DNA of 64,000 nt from Aporrectodea caliginosa. Lineage: Eukaryota; Annelida; Clitellata; Crassiclitellata; Lumbricidae. Numbering within the stretch: the stretch's first letter is position 1; every line of letters starts with the position of its first letter. Both the position numbers and the translations under genes were made by a program. The stretch lies in the NCBI GenBank assembly GCA_020284085.1, contig JACEVL010000468.1, positions 1,297,501 to 1,361,500 on the forward strand, written 5' to 3'. The notes under the pieces were generated by a model. That model was not told the origin of the DNA and ran no database searches. It saw only the letters and a list, made by a program, of their open reading frames with translations. Of this stretch, positions 39,476 through 50,400 are shown piece after piece.

Positions 39476-39888
39476 CTCCTCTCACCAGATATCTTATCCT
39501 ATACTCTCACCAGATCTCCTATCCTTTCACCAGATCTCTCCTCCCTCCAGATCTCCTATTCTCTCACCAAATCTCCTAATACTCTCACCAGACCTCCTAT
39601 CCTCTCACCAGATCTCTCACCAGGTCTTTCTTTTCGCCAGATCTCCTCTCCTCTCACCAGATCTCTCTTCTCGCCAGATATCCTCTCCTTTCACCATATC
39701 TGCTCTCCTCTGATCAGGTCTTCTCCCCTCTCACCAGATCTCCTCTCCTCTCGCCAGATCTTCCCTCGTCTCACCAGATCTCCTATCTTCTCAACAAATC
39801 TCTCCTCTGATCAGGTCTTCTTTCCTCTCACCAGATCTCCTCGCCTCTCCTAAGATCTCCTCTCCTCTGACCATATGATCTGCACAAT
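39476..39888. repeat. ~20-bp minisatellite (CTCTCACCAGATCTCCTATC)
   Basis: About 20 degenerate pyrimidine-rich units, most with the AGATCT hexamer. Open plus-strand frames of S/P/L/R composition arise from it and are not genes. Confidence 0.9.
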
Positions 39889-40053
39889 GTAGTCTACTAA
39901 TCAGTACGACGTAATGTAACTCAGAGGCGCTCTATGCGCTAACCTATCTGAATGAATGAATCAATAGGTTACAGGCCACACTGATAGCAATGGTCAAAGC
40001 GAGATATCTTTCCGGACAACTACCAACATTTTCGAGCAATGAAGCCAAAGTAC

Positions 40054-41235
40054 TGTGGCGACCCCCTTCCTATCCAGGCTTGGGTCGGGCAGTTGTGGGA
40101 AAATCTCTTTCTCAACAGACTTCTGATCCCGGGTTCGAACCCCTGGCGTAGCAATGAATATGCTGCCAGTTTCACCGGTATGAGGTAATGAAACTCTAAG
40201 GGTTTTATCTCTGAGTCTAGCGCTTCTACGCAACGTCTGTTGCGATGGCGCTACAGAAGCATTTATAGATTCTACTTCACTTTCTACCAGGGTACCTTGG
40301 CCAGGCGCTGTATCCGCGGCTTCTGCTGTGGGCAGACCAATACCTCGCAGGGTATCTGGGTCCTTCTTTCCCACAACTGCACTTTCAAGAAACCGTGATC
40401 TGGTTTCCATGCTTTGCATCTTACTCACTAAGGAGTTCAAGATGGCGGCCTGTTCTTGTTGACTGTTTAATACTACGTCAAGAACTTTACGTATATCTAC
40501 AGATTCATCCGATGAAAACATTTCTTGTTCCATTGTAACATTTAATTATCAAACCTGTAAATCTAAGAAACAATTATATAGCGCAAGCAGCTCGGTGCAA
40601 TGTCACTAATCAAGGTTCATCATTGTGCAGTCATTAAAACAATCACCGAAAATTAATCACTTACAAGGATCATCATTAGCGATAAACAAACAACTTTACT
40701 TATTTAGCGCTTGAATTAAAAACAAGATACAAATACGATACTCTGTGTTTCTAACCTTACACCAAACCACGAAGGTGAAGAATCGCAACAAAACCACTGG
40801 CAATGTAGAACGTCTTCGTCGCACTGCAGCAGGCGTCGAACCCACAACCTCAGGTAGATGCGCGGTTGATGTTCTCTCCCTTTGCGTTGCGCTTACTACT
40901 TAAGACTCAGCCACACAGAGCGCTGTCGCTCGCGCCACTCTTTCGCGCCAAAATCGTGGCGGGCTTTCTCACTTGCACGACTCAACTGCAGGCCGGCAGG
41001 CATCGACCAACGCTGACGACCGATCAATATCGACTGAGCTGCAGACTGACCGATGCGTGCCAGCGGACCTCCTTTATATAGGCGTCGGCTCCCGCCTAGA
41101 AAGCGCGCGCTCAGCCGGCAGCGATCAATAATTGCCGCCTTTTACAGCGTTGACCGACAGCAGAAATTAAGGCGCCAATCTATTGCGCAGTAGAAACTTA
41201 TTGGCGCGAAACAGTGCCAAGCATAGTTCGGCACA
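40054..41235 (-). repeat. 3' LTR of the Gypsy element
   Basis: Copy of 45208-46389. It carries the same start of the gag frame (ATG at 40533), which runs out of the element into the LINE and stops at 39994. TATATAAA promoter box at 41080-41073. Confidence 0.95.
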
Positions 41236-41511
41236 CTTTCCCGGCCCCAGGGAAAAATTTCCAAGCCCTTGGAAATTTTCGTTGTCTCTCCAGAAAGGGA
41301 GGCAAGGCCACGTTGGTTGCTATATAGATTTTCGACAATATACATTAAGCAATGTTACTATAGCAACACGTAGTATCAAAATAATTCACGCATCATTAAT
41401 CGTTCACATAAATCCTTAATCAACAAACGCAAGGCATCGTCTAAACAATTGCCTTAGCTACTATAGAACATTTTTACAATTAATCCAACAGAGAGCAAGG
41501 TAAGTCCATTA

Positions 41512-44500
41512 TTAATCATTATCACAAAATCGAGCCGGTTTTCTACTCATTCTCTTGGGTCGCTCTGGCAACATCTCAGAAGACTGGGCATCTTCCAGAA
41601 TGTCTTCCGGATCTGGATCCAGAGTGGCATCCAAGGCGTCCTTATCTGAAGGGAGCTCTCCTTCGACTTTCTTCAGCTTATCCACATAGACAATAAGCGG
41701 CTGAGACTTCGGCGTCTTGCGAATTCTGTACAGCACGGGACTGAGCTTATCTAGGACTTGGTAAGGCCCTATATAAGTTTTCGACCATTTGTCCTTCAAC
41801 CCTGACCTTCTGCGTGGATAAAAATACCAGACAAAGTCTCCGGGGCGGAAACTTGTCTCTTTCACCCTTAAATCATACCTACAAGCTCTGACAGTAGCTT
41901 GGCGCTGCATAAATTCTCGAGCATATGCAAAATCAGTTTGAATCTTGGACAATTGTTCTACAACAAATGCATCAACAGACAAACAATCAGGCAGGACCCT
42001 ACAATCGCCTAGCACTAAGTCGATCGGCAAGCACAGCTCGCGTGAGAGGAAAAGGCGGTTGGGAGTGAAACCGGTACTTTCGCTCTCGCTAGCTCGATAC
42101 GCTTGGAGAACGAAAGAGAGGTAGCGATGCGAATCTTTATTCTTTACTTTGATCACGAAGCTTGACCAAGGCGACAAAGAAGGATCAATGATTTTCAAGC
42201 GCGACATGTGGTCGATGTGTTCATCTATCAGCGGAAGCAGTGACATCGGCTGTCGGCGTAGAGACTGTCTAACTGGCTTTTCTTCACCCGTATCAATTCG
42301 ATGCTGGAGTAGGCTGGTATAGCCCAAGTCCCATTCATGAAGTGAAAAAGCTTTATGGTTTTCATTTGGCACCGCTTCAGAGACGTTGTTCCAGAGTGGA
42401 GAAAGGATTTCTTCAGCGTCGGTTGAGACCGGTTCTTCCTTTACTTCATTCACAGCACAGTGATCATCAGTTTCTGGCTTTGCGGGCATCGTTGAAAGGA
42501 TTTCTACTTCATCGATCGGAAAAGGTAAGCCTCGGCGCAGACGTACGTCTTGTGGCGTTGGATTCATCACGCGCACCGTCAGTTCGTTAGTGCGGTCCTG
42601 AAGCAATGTTCCTGCGACTAGAAGACCTGAGTCCAGAAATTGAGACTTAGTTGCCCATGACCCGCATTGCATGGTCAGACGTGGCAAGACAGCAAATGCC
42701 TCAACATCCATCTCGCACAAAGCAGGCACCTTGACATCTCTGGCGGCCACAATCTTTCGACAGCTCATTGTCTCTGGTCGGTTGCATATCGGCAGAACAT
42801 GACCTCCAATGGTGATCTGTGAGTCTCCAAATTGCCATTGTGCTTTCTGTTTTTCTAACCAAGAAAGACCAAGGATAACTTCAGAAATTTGTTCAGTTAC
42901 TAAGCAATGAACCACAAAGGAGTGTCCTTCGGCTTCACAGCGTAACAAAGTCTCGCCAGTCACGCGGATCTCAGTACCATTAGCTGCTCTTAATAGCTGC
43001 TTGGATTTCACCACTTGGTCAGGCTTGACCAGCGAAGATGGCACCAAAGACAGTTCACAGCCAGTGTCCAAAAGACCCCAAACAGTTTTTCCGTGGATTC
43101 GTAATTTCAGGTATGCGTTGTTACTTCCCACCACGTGATGTAGATTGGCTACAACAGGCGGTTCTTCAGGAGGATTGTTGACCGGTAGAGCATTTTCACG
43201 GTTCGGGCAGCGACGAGCGATATGACCTGGTTGACCACAATCATAGCATGACCTAGGACCTTGCCAATCATTTGGTCGAGATCTGCGTCGGACAAATCGG
43301 GAGCGATCATTCATTCGTCGTGTAAATGGCTGACCCGTAGCGTTCGGAGGCTGAAAAGGAATTTCTTCGCCCCATTGTCTTTTCGGTTGATTAGGCAAAT
43401 TCGGTTTCGCCCAAGCTTCATTGATCATCTTCTGCACCAAGTCGATAGTAAGTTCTGGTTCTTTAATTGTTTTCACTCGAGCTGGACGTCGTTCAACAGA
43501 GTCGGCCTCACATTTTTCAATTCTCAAATACCCTTCATACCTCATGGCTAAATTGTATGCTTTGTCGAGAGTCGTAGGTTCGTTTTCTCTTACTTTCATG
43601 GCAATTTCTTTATTTCTGATAGCGTCGATGAATGAGCGAACAGCGACAGCTTCACTGTGGGACGTGGTCGGACCCGGATAAGCGTGAATCATGAGTCGAC
43701 GAACGTCTTGCACCAAAGTTCCAAGTTCTTCTCCTTCCTTTTGACGTCGTGTACTCAGTTGCGTTTGATAAAGCGACATTTGATCTGCGCCACCATAGCG
43801 TTGTCTAAGTCTTTGGACAATGTCAGACCAGGTTGTCATGGTAGCGGAGCTGAATTCCCATAGCAACTGATTGGCAGGCTCAGTTAGCGCACAGGTTAGC
43901 TGATTAGTCTTTTCTTCTTCAGTCCAGCCATTATTTTGAGAACATACCTCAAATTTTCTTATGAAAGCTTCGACCTCGGTTCGACCATTGTATGACCCAA
44001 GTTTGATCCATTGTCTGGATGGTTTGACATTACCACTCTCGGTTGAAGAGGCGACCGTCTTAGGTTGCACTTCATCTGCGGCTGAAGTAGACCTACCTTC
44101 ATCTTGGCATGACTTGTCTTCAGTGAGCATCTTATCTTGAACTGGCAAGGAAGCAGACTTACCGGAAGAAGTTTCTTCTTTCTTCAGTTTCACTTGTTTC
44201 GGTTGCGGATCAGGCGGTTCACTTTCATTCGGATCAGCCGTTGACTTACTGACTTTCATCTTGACAGCTTTCGGTTTCTCTTGTCGTTCACCCTTGAATG
44301 CCTTGGTTGATCGTGATTCTGATGCATTTCTAGGATATTTCGGCGACGGAGCATGACAGTGTGGACAATTCAGGTCGAGCGGTTTCGACGGATGACTGCG
44401 CCTGTCTTTAGCCGTTTTCTTCCGGAACGATTCGACATCAGCATGACCGGAACTTGCAGTGAAGAACACTGGCGGTGGACGACGTGTTGATTGGCTTGAC

Positions 44501-45687
44501 TTCACGGCGTTAGAATGCGTCGTGAAAAGAGGCCAGGTTGACATCGTGTACAGCGGGGCTGAATTCGTCGATATGGACTGGAATGTCGAGGGGCGGCGCT
44601 GGGTGTCGACAAGAGGCCGGGTTGCAGAGTCAGTCGTTTGACGATGCGACGATGACATGAGAGGCAGGCGAGCGTATCGAGCTAAGCGAGGCAAAGACGG
44701 TTCATGCGTAGACAAACCGTCGACCAGGCTGTATCTTTTCCCTCGATCTGTTTGCATAACTTTATCTGAAACTAGATACTCAGTATTAGTGTGTGCTTTT
44801 AACTTTATTTGATCTTCAACCCGACTATTTGTAGGACCAAACAATTGATCATTCATCCATTCATCATCCGGACCATGAACAGATATTTCAGACATTGACT
44901 CATCATCTGTTTCATCATCTTCATCTATCGGCCTTCTAGTTGTCAAGTTACTATCACGCAACATATATTCAAATTCATCTTCATCCAAATCCAAAATATG
45001 TTGAGATTCATTCACCCTTTCACGTTCAGAAACATCATCAGAAAATTTATTCTTACCTATCTCAGAAAATTTATTTTGTTTACTTCTTACTAGTTCTTTA
45101 AATTGTATTTCTGATTCAGCATCAGATTCATCATCAGAGTTAACCAAAGAAGTTTCAAATTTTACCTCAGAAGTTTCAGCAAATTTTACCCCACTTCTGG
45201 TACCAGGTGTGGCGACCCCCTTCCTATCCAGGCTTGGGTCGGGCAGTTGTGGGAAAATCTCTTTCTCAACAGACTTCTGATCCCGGGTTCGAACCCCTGG
45301 CGTAGCAATGAATATGCTGCCAGTTTCACCGGTATGAGGTAATGAAACTCTAAGGGTTTTATCTCTGAGTCTAGCGCTTCTACGCAACGTCTGTTGCGAT
45401 GGCGCTACAGAAGCATTTATAGATTCTACTTCACTTTCTACCAGGGTACCTTGGCCAGGCGCTGTATCCGCGGCTTCTGCTGTGGGCAGACCAATACCTC
45501 GCAGGGTATCTGGGTCCTTCTTTCCCACAACTGCACTTTCAAGAAACCGTGATCTGGTTTCCATGCTTTGCATCTTACTCACTAAGGAGTTCAAGATGGC
45601 GGCCTGTTCTTGTTGACTGTTTAATACTACGTCAAGAACTTTACGTATATCTACAGATTCATCCGATGAAAACATTTCTTGTTCCAT
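41512..45687 (-). CDS. Gag-protease-(RT/IN remnant) fusion ORF of Gypsy, 1391 aa
   Basis: Open from ATG 45687 to 41512. Residues 1-160 are encoded inside the 5' LTR (predicted helix near residues 15-50). Residues ~160-550 are acidic, then Lys/Pro/Ser-rich. A Ty3-type Gag domain (QWIKLGSYNGRTEVEAFIRK...) spans ~556-730. A CCHC knuckle CYDCGQPGHIARRC lies at ~811-825, and an aspartic protease with LLDTGCELS at ~871, followed by LGLSWLEKQKAQW. The start of reverse transcriptase (SRLKIIDPSLSPWSSFVIKV, ~1160-1185) is fused at ~1187 to the tail of integrase (LQAYRASESESTGFTP, PGDFVWYF, a GPYQV module). Several hundred pol residues are missing without frame loss. Protease may be active; polymerase and integrase cannot be. 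Gag could be packaged by relatives. Confidence 0.92.
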   Translation of the reverse strand: MEQEMFSSDESVDIRKVLDVVLNSQQEQAAILNSLVSKMQSMETRSRFLESAVVGKKDPDTLRGIGLPTAEAADTAPGQGTLVESEVESINASVAPSQQTLRRSARLRDKTLRVSLPHTGETGSIFIATPGVRTRDQKSVEKEIFPQLPDPSLDRKGVATPGTRSGVKFAETSEVKFETSLVNSDDESDAESEIQFKELVRSKQNKFSEIGKNKFSDDVSERERVNESQHILDLDEDEFEYMLRDSNLTTRRPIDEDDETDDESMSEISVHGPDDEWMNDQLFGPTNSRVEDQIKLKAHTNTEYLVSDKVMQTDRGKRYSLVDGLSTHEPSLPRLARYARLPLMSSSHRQTTDSATRPLVDTQRRPSTFQSISTNSAPLYTMSTWPLFTTHSNAVKSSQSTRRPPPVFFTASSGHADVESFRKKTAKDRRSHPSKPLDLNCPHCHAPSPKYPRNASESRSTKAFKGERQEKPKAVKMKVSKSTADPNESEPPDPQPKQVKLKKEETSSGKSASLPVQDKMLTEDKSCQDEGRSTSAADEVQPKTVASSTESGNVKPSRQWIKLGSYNGRTEVEAFIRKFEVCSQNNGWTEEEKTNQLTCALTEPANQLLWEFSSATMTTWSDIVQRLRQRYGGADQMSLYQTQLSTRRQKEGEELGTLVQDVRRLMIHAYPGPTTSHSEAVAVRSFIDAIRNKEIAMKVRENEPTTLDKAYNLAMRYEGYLRIEKCEADSVERRPARVKTIKEPELTIDLVQKMINEAWAKPNLPNQPKRQWGEEIPFQPPNATGQPFTRRMNDRSRFVRRRSRPNDWQGPRSCYDCGQPGHIARRCPNRENALPVNNPPEEPPVVANLHHVVGSNNAYLKLRIHGKTVWGLLDTGCELSLVPSSLVKPDQVVKSKQLLRAANGTEIRVTGETLLRCEAEGHSFVVHCLVTEQISEVILGLSWLEKQKAQWQFGDSQITIGGHVLPICNRPETMSCRKIVAARDVKVPALCEMDVEAFAVLPRLTMQCGSWATKSQFLDSGLLVAGTLLQDRTNELTVRVMNPTPQDVRLRRGLPFPIDEVEILSTMPAKPETDDHCAVNEVKEEPVSTDAEEILSPLWNNVSEAVPNENHKAFSLHEWDLGYTSLLQHRIDTGEEKPVRQSLRRQPMSLLPLIDEHIDHMSRLKIIDPSLSPWSSFVIKVKNKDSHRYLSFVLQAYRASESESTGFTPNRLFLSRELCLPIDLVLGDCRVLPDCLSVDAFVVEQLSKIQTDFAYAREFMQRQATVRACRYDLRVKETSFRPGDFVWYFYPRRRSGLKDKWSKTYIGPYQVLDKLSPVLYRIRKTPKSQPLIVYVDKLKKVEGELPSDKDALDATLDPDPEDILEDAQSSEMLPERPKRMSRKPARFCDND
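45189..45205 (-). promoter_or_regulatory. Primer-binding site, tRNA-Leu type
   Basis: Two bases after the 5' LTR, the element strand reads TGGTACCAGAAGTGGGG. Its complement ends in CCA and equals the 3' end of a tRNA-Leu acceptor/T arm (CCCCACTTCTGGTACCA), as known for animal tRNA-Leu(UAA). The gag frame runs straight through it. Confidence 0.8.
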
Positions 45688-46389
45688 TGTAACATTTAAT
45701 TATCAAACCTGTAAATCTAAGAAACAATTATATAGCGCAAGCAGCTCGGTGCAATGTCACTAATCAAGGTTCATCATTGTGCAGTCATTAAAACAATCAC
45801 CGAAAATTAATCACTTACAAGGATCATCATTAGCGATAAACAAACAACTTTACTTATTTAGCGCTTGAATTAAAAACAAGATACAAATACGATACTCTGT
45901 GTTTCTAACCTTACACCAAACCACGAAGGTGAAGAATCGCAACAAAACCACTGGCAATGTAGAACGTCTTCGTCGCACTGCAGCAGGCGTCGAACCCACA
46001 ACCTCAGGTAGATGCGCGGTTGATGTTCTCTCCCTTTGCGTTGCGCTTACTACTTAAGACTCAGCCACACAGAGCGCTGTCGCTCGCGCCACTCTTTCGC
46101 GCCAAAATCGTGGCGGGCTTTCTCACTTGCACGACTCAACTGCAGGCCGGCAGGCATCGACCAACGCTGACGACCGATCAATATCGACTGAGCTGCAGAC
46201 TGACCGATGCGTGCCAGCGGACCTCCTTTATATAGGCGTCGGCTCCCGCCTAGAAAGCGCGCGCTCAGCCGGCAGCGATCAATAATTGCCGCCTTTTACA
46301 GCGTTGACCGACAGCAGAAATTAAGGCGCCAATCTATTGCGCAGTAGAAACTTATTGGCGCGAAACAGTGCCAAGCATAGTTCGGCACA
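45208..46389 (-). repeat. 5' LTR of the Gypsy element, contains gag start
   Basis: TATATAAA (46234-46227) lies ~155 bp inside the upstream end, predicting transcription from around 46200. The gag ATG is at 45687, about 0.5 kb downstream and still 480 bp inside the LTR. Confidence 0.92.
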
Positions 46390-46805
46390 GTACTGACGAC
46401 AGGCTCTTCTCGGCTGTCCTCACAGACCCTGCACACGTGCTACATGATCGTGTTGTTACAACCCTTCAACAGACAAACTATTCACTGAGCCCCGTGCCCA
46501 TAACAGAACTATCCGGTGCCGTCAGTTTCGCTCGTAAATCCTTTGTAATTAGAGCGACCTACTAGGGACTACAAGACATGGAACTTGTGAAAACCAAGAC
46601 GCGGAAAGAAATTGGGCAGGCAAATTGAATAATGTTCCACTAGTCTTCGGGCCCGCTAAAGATTAATCCCCGATAATTACTGCTCGACCCGTAAACCTTT
46701 TGGAATTAGGATGAACCAGACAGGACTATAAGACATACAATATCTGTAAAGTGTAAAATGCGATCATCGATTGGTCGAATAAAGGATGTACTCACTTACT
46801 TACTT

Positions 46806-47480
46806 CTTGAGGAGAAGATGATATATGAGCCAAGCTAAACGACAAACCGAATGATAAGATAAGATGCGATTTGCTTTGATCTGCCACACAATGCCACTGA
46901 AGACTTTCGACTAGCTGAATTCAGTGCAGTTTAATAGCTCTGCGCTTCGTTTCAGGTGCTACTTCAGTTGGCACCTTGTCCCCATTTAACTCTAACTATT
47001 CCTTCTCTGTTTATTTAAATCTGAAAATGGAGGCCTACCCCATTATTACATCTGCAAAAGGCATAAAATAATGGGTGCTGTTTCCTTTTCTAATGTATAG
47101 TTTCTGACTTATTAGAAGCATTGTATGTCCGTCGTAAAGTAAGATTATTTAATCTGTTATCTAGTCCTATTTAAAATTAAAAACACATTTCAATGCAAGA
47201 AAATATAATTTTCGAAAGAAAGAAGACACTACAGTTACAATTTTGAAAAGTATGTTGAAGTACCATCCTGTATACATTAATAGATCACGCGCGCGTTCTG
47301 GCGATGACAATGTATAGCAGTGGTTACATACTAGATAGATATCTTCGCAAAAGAAGATAAAGCAGAAATTAAGTGTTAGTTCAAGCTAGCAGTTACCAAA
47401 ATCTAAGTTAATTTAGTACGAAGAATAAACTGCGAGCCGGCCAGATTCGAAAATTCTCCAACCATCTTCAGTGTTAATCG
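46806..47480. other. Noncoding 3' flank / possible 3' UTR of VWA gene C
   Basis: Aligns with 6431-7064 and 24531-25191. No coding signal. The block 47185-47340 is the best conserved part. Confidence 0.45.
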
Positions 47481-50400
47481 TTAGCCAACTGGAACAAAAA
47501 ACAACATTCGTTCGTACACAAAACATTTTCTATCTGGCATCATCCTGATGACCTGGTCTTCAGCAATCCAAATATTTTAAAAACACCCTGCTGAATTTAT
47601 GTTTTCGCAAGCCATTTCAATGTGGTTTACCATACCACGAAGGATGTCTCCTTGACTATGTGCTCTCCTGGTGTCAACCGCGCTAATATATGACTGAAAC
47701 CGACATCAAAGCGACAGACTTATTTCTTGTAGATGATTGCAATCGCCCGATGCGCTGCAAGAGCGTGGAAGGACTAAGGTCTGTTACAAAAGTACTCAGA
47801 TTGGAGTGTAATGAAGAACAATCAAATTTTTTGCTTGCTATAAGAAATTCAACGAAATCTTTTTAAATCAAGTCCTGTTATTTTTAAGTTACAAATCTAG
47901 AAAAGAAGTGAATTGTTCATCAACCTGCCACATCGACGTTGAGGTTTACGAGCGGATTTGAATAAGATGGATCTTCAACAGAATACAACAGTCTTTTATG
48001 CATTTATATTTTCCATCGTGGCCTAGACTAAGTGTTGAGCTGACCAAGATTAGCCTACCTAGAATTCAGCTATTAGGGTATTACAAGATTATCAGTTTTA
48101 GCAGCTGTTGTGCGCGCCAGCGTCGTGCATACATACACTAGCATGTCGTTCTCGTTTTGATCAAGACTCTAAGGACATCTTTTCTAGATGGCATTCCCCC
48201 AAGGAATGTTTCTGACTGACTGCTTTCTGAACATAAACCAGGCTCATATCAGACTTCGACAATCGTATTGAATCATACTTTAGAGCCACTTATATCTTGT
48301 ACATGTATGACAAAAGTGCCGCTATAAAAGTTCTGAGATTCGAATACAATTATCTCCTAGACGTCAATGTATGTATGAGCACTTGTTATAGCGCCCCTTC
48401 AAGATTTCTACTCAGAGGCTCTCCCGACTACAGCGCGGACACTGAATCGGAGTTTCACACCGAAGCGCATGAGCAATTGCAGTGAAGGTCTTGCCAGGGG
48501 ATCCCTACGTTGGCGGCTTGAGGTGGATTCGAACCCTGCAACCCTCCGGCTGCAAGGCACCGAACATACCCCTACACCACCGCGCCCCGGTTCAATCATC
48601 ATTGAACATTCACATTTTAGAAAATGTTTAATATCGAGTTCGGTTATTTTAAGGCAAAACTTCTACAAATGGAACTCAAAATTTTGCAAAGGTAATTTCA
48701 TCTAAAAAGAGAGATACTAAACACTCAACGAATTGCGAAATAATACAGTAGGATGGGACACATTCTATCAACAAATGAGAAGTTTCGATCACAATACGAT
48801 TATAAATTCTAACGCAGTGATTCTTATGCGACACGTGGTTTCACTTGCACCGACTGAGCACAGAGCAGCTTAATTGAAACTTGGAGTTCTTGTTTAAGTC
48901 TCACCTAAAAAGTAACAGATTTGCTCCATCACGATGTCTCTTAAAGCATTGTCGAGCGAGGAGTAACTATCCACAATGAAATATGTTTTTAGGCCAGGCT
49001 AAAACAAGCAAAATATTCAGGATGAAAGTCAATTATAACTTTTTAAAAGAAGTTTAAAGAAATCAGAAGAAGGCTAACGTATAGACTCACTAGATATATT
49101 ATGCACAAAGAAGCGTCGTACATAATAAAAGAACACATGGTTTGTTCTCAATTTTAGGTGTAATATAACAGTGGAAGTAGTTTTAAGTTTAATCATTATG
49201 CCAGGGGTGGCCAACCTTTTTTGGCCTGCGGGCCACTATGATTGTTGGTAAGCACTGGGCGGGCAGCAAAATGTTTGTCCTCAAAGCCTCGAAAGAAATA
49301 CGAATGTTTATTTCATATTTTACAATAAGTATAAAAACAGGTAAGACTACATTAGGTCACTAGAACTTACAACACTAAATCTGTTAGTAATCGTAATCGT
49401 AATCGTAAACTCGATATTTCTAGTGTTTTAGACATCATTATTATGCAGTATTGTAGTAGTCGGACAAGTAAGTAGGTGCAAAACGAGACAAAAAATTATT
49501 TAGAAAGGGCCGTGCGGGTCACCAATCAGCAGCGGGCCGCATTTGGCCCGCGGGCCGCGGATCTCTGATATACGCCATTAAGGTGACGACACTGCAGGAA
49601 CGTTTAAACGTAAACATCAGCTATGACTCTGGTTACATGAAACGAATACCATGGATTAGGTACGCGTAATAAGTAGCCCTCAGTGGATAATTTTATATTA
49701 TTAGTTTCAGATTTTTTCTAATATTTATCCTAAAGTTCGTTTGCAGAAGAAGCGTAATATATAATTAGAACAATATTTCCTGTGTTTATTATATCATCGC
49801 ATTAGTGTCTGATAAACGGGGAATCCTATAGTTCACCTTGACACTTTAGCGACCAACTGCATAAGTTTCCCAGTCACTTCTGGTACACTCTCATTAACGA
49901 AAACGCCAATGAGTAGAAGATTATTTCTGATCGATTTTGTCAAGAACAGGTCTACCTGGTAAAAATATGTGATGTCCTTGTAAGTCCTTTCCAGTGTTTA
50001 AATGACAATGATCTTTAAATTCACCTTTTCTTCTAATTTCTCCATTATTTTTTAATTAGGCCTACCCTTGATTTTCGATACTGCGAGTCATTAATGTATC
50101 ACCAGAGAAGCTTCTATGAATGATGTTGAACCCATAAACGTCTCCCTCATCTACAGCTTCGGATGAAAGGTAATATTCAGAATGAGTCTCACCTTTGAGG
50201 GCTTCGATGCTATAGCTTTCGCCCAGGTGTCGTCGCATTCTGATCCTGTCCTAATGCAAACCACGAAAACTGTTACTTGAGTCTGCTGAACCACCAATGA
50301 CATAGCTTCAGCTAACAGATCGTTAACACTCGGAACACTGTCCGTGATTAATAGCAACACATTTTTGACATCGAATCTGCCCTCAATAAGCTCAATTGCT

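Larger units (their letters stand above)
40054..46389 (-). mobile_element. Ty3/Gypsy LTR retrotransposon, internally deleted, 6336 bp
   Basis: LTRs of 1182 bp at 40054-41235 and 45208-46389 sit at a constant offset of 5154 bp with no length difference. Both start TG and end CA in element orientation (TGTGCCGAAC...GGTCGCCACA). The 4-bp duplication GTAC flanks it (40050-40053, 46390-46393). Internal part 41236-45207. One long ORF carries gag, protease and pol scraps; RT core, RNase H and integrase core are missing. The purine-rich stretch GGGGCCGGGAAAG next to the 3' LTR (41236-41248, minus) is a candidate polypurine tract. Nonautonomous, apparently recent. Confidence 0.95.
39955..46805 (+). 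mobile_element. I/Nimb-like LINE remnant, unit C, split by Gypsy
   Basis: The left piece 39955-40053 (GGTTACAGGCCACACTGA... to AAGCCAAAGTAC) and right piece 46390-46805 (TGACGACAGGCTCTTCTCGG..., 3' UTR, ACTTACTTACTT tail) join exactly as in unit A (about 5925-6430). The Gypsy element lies between them. Confidence 0.8.

Noticed and set aside
39236..39853. 205-codon plus-strand ORF
   Set aside because: Its second half is the 20-bp CTCTCACCAGATCTCC minisatellite; its first half is Rpt1.
48525..48579. Possible functional tRNA gene
   Set aside because: Has A and B boxes, but the cloverleaf arms do not close and the sequence continues into a SINE body.
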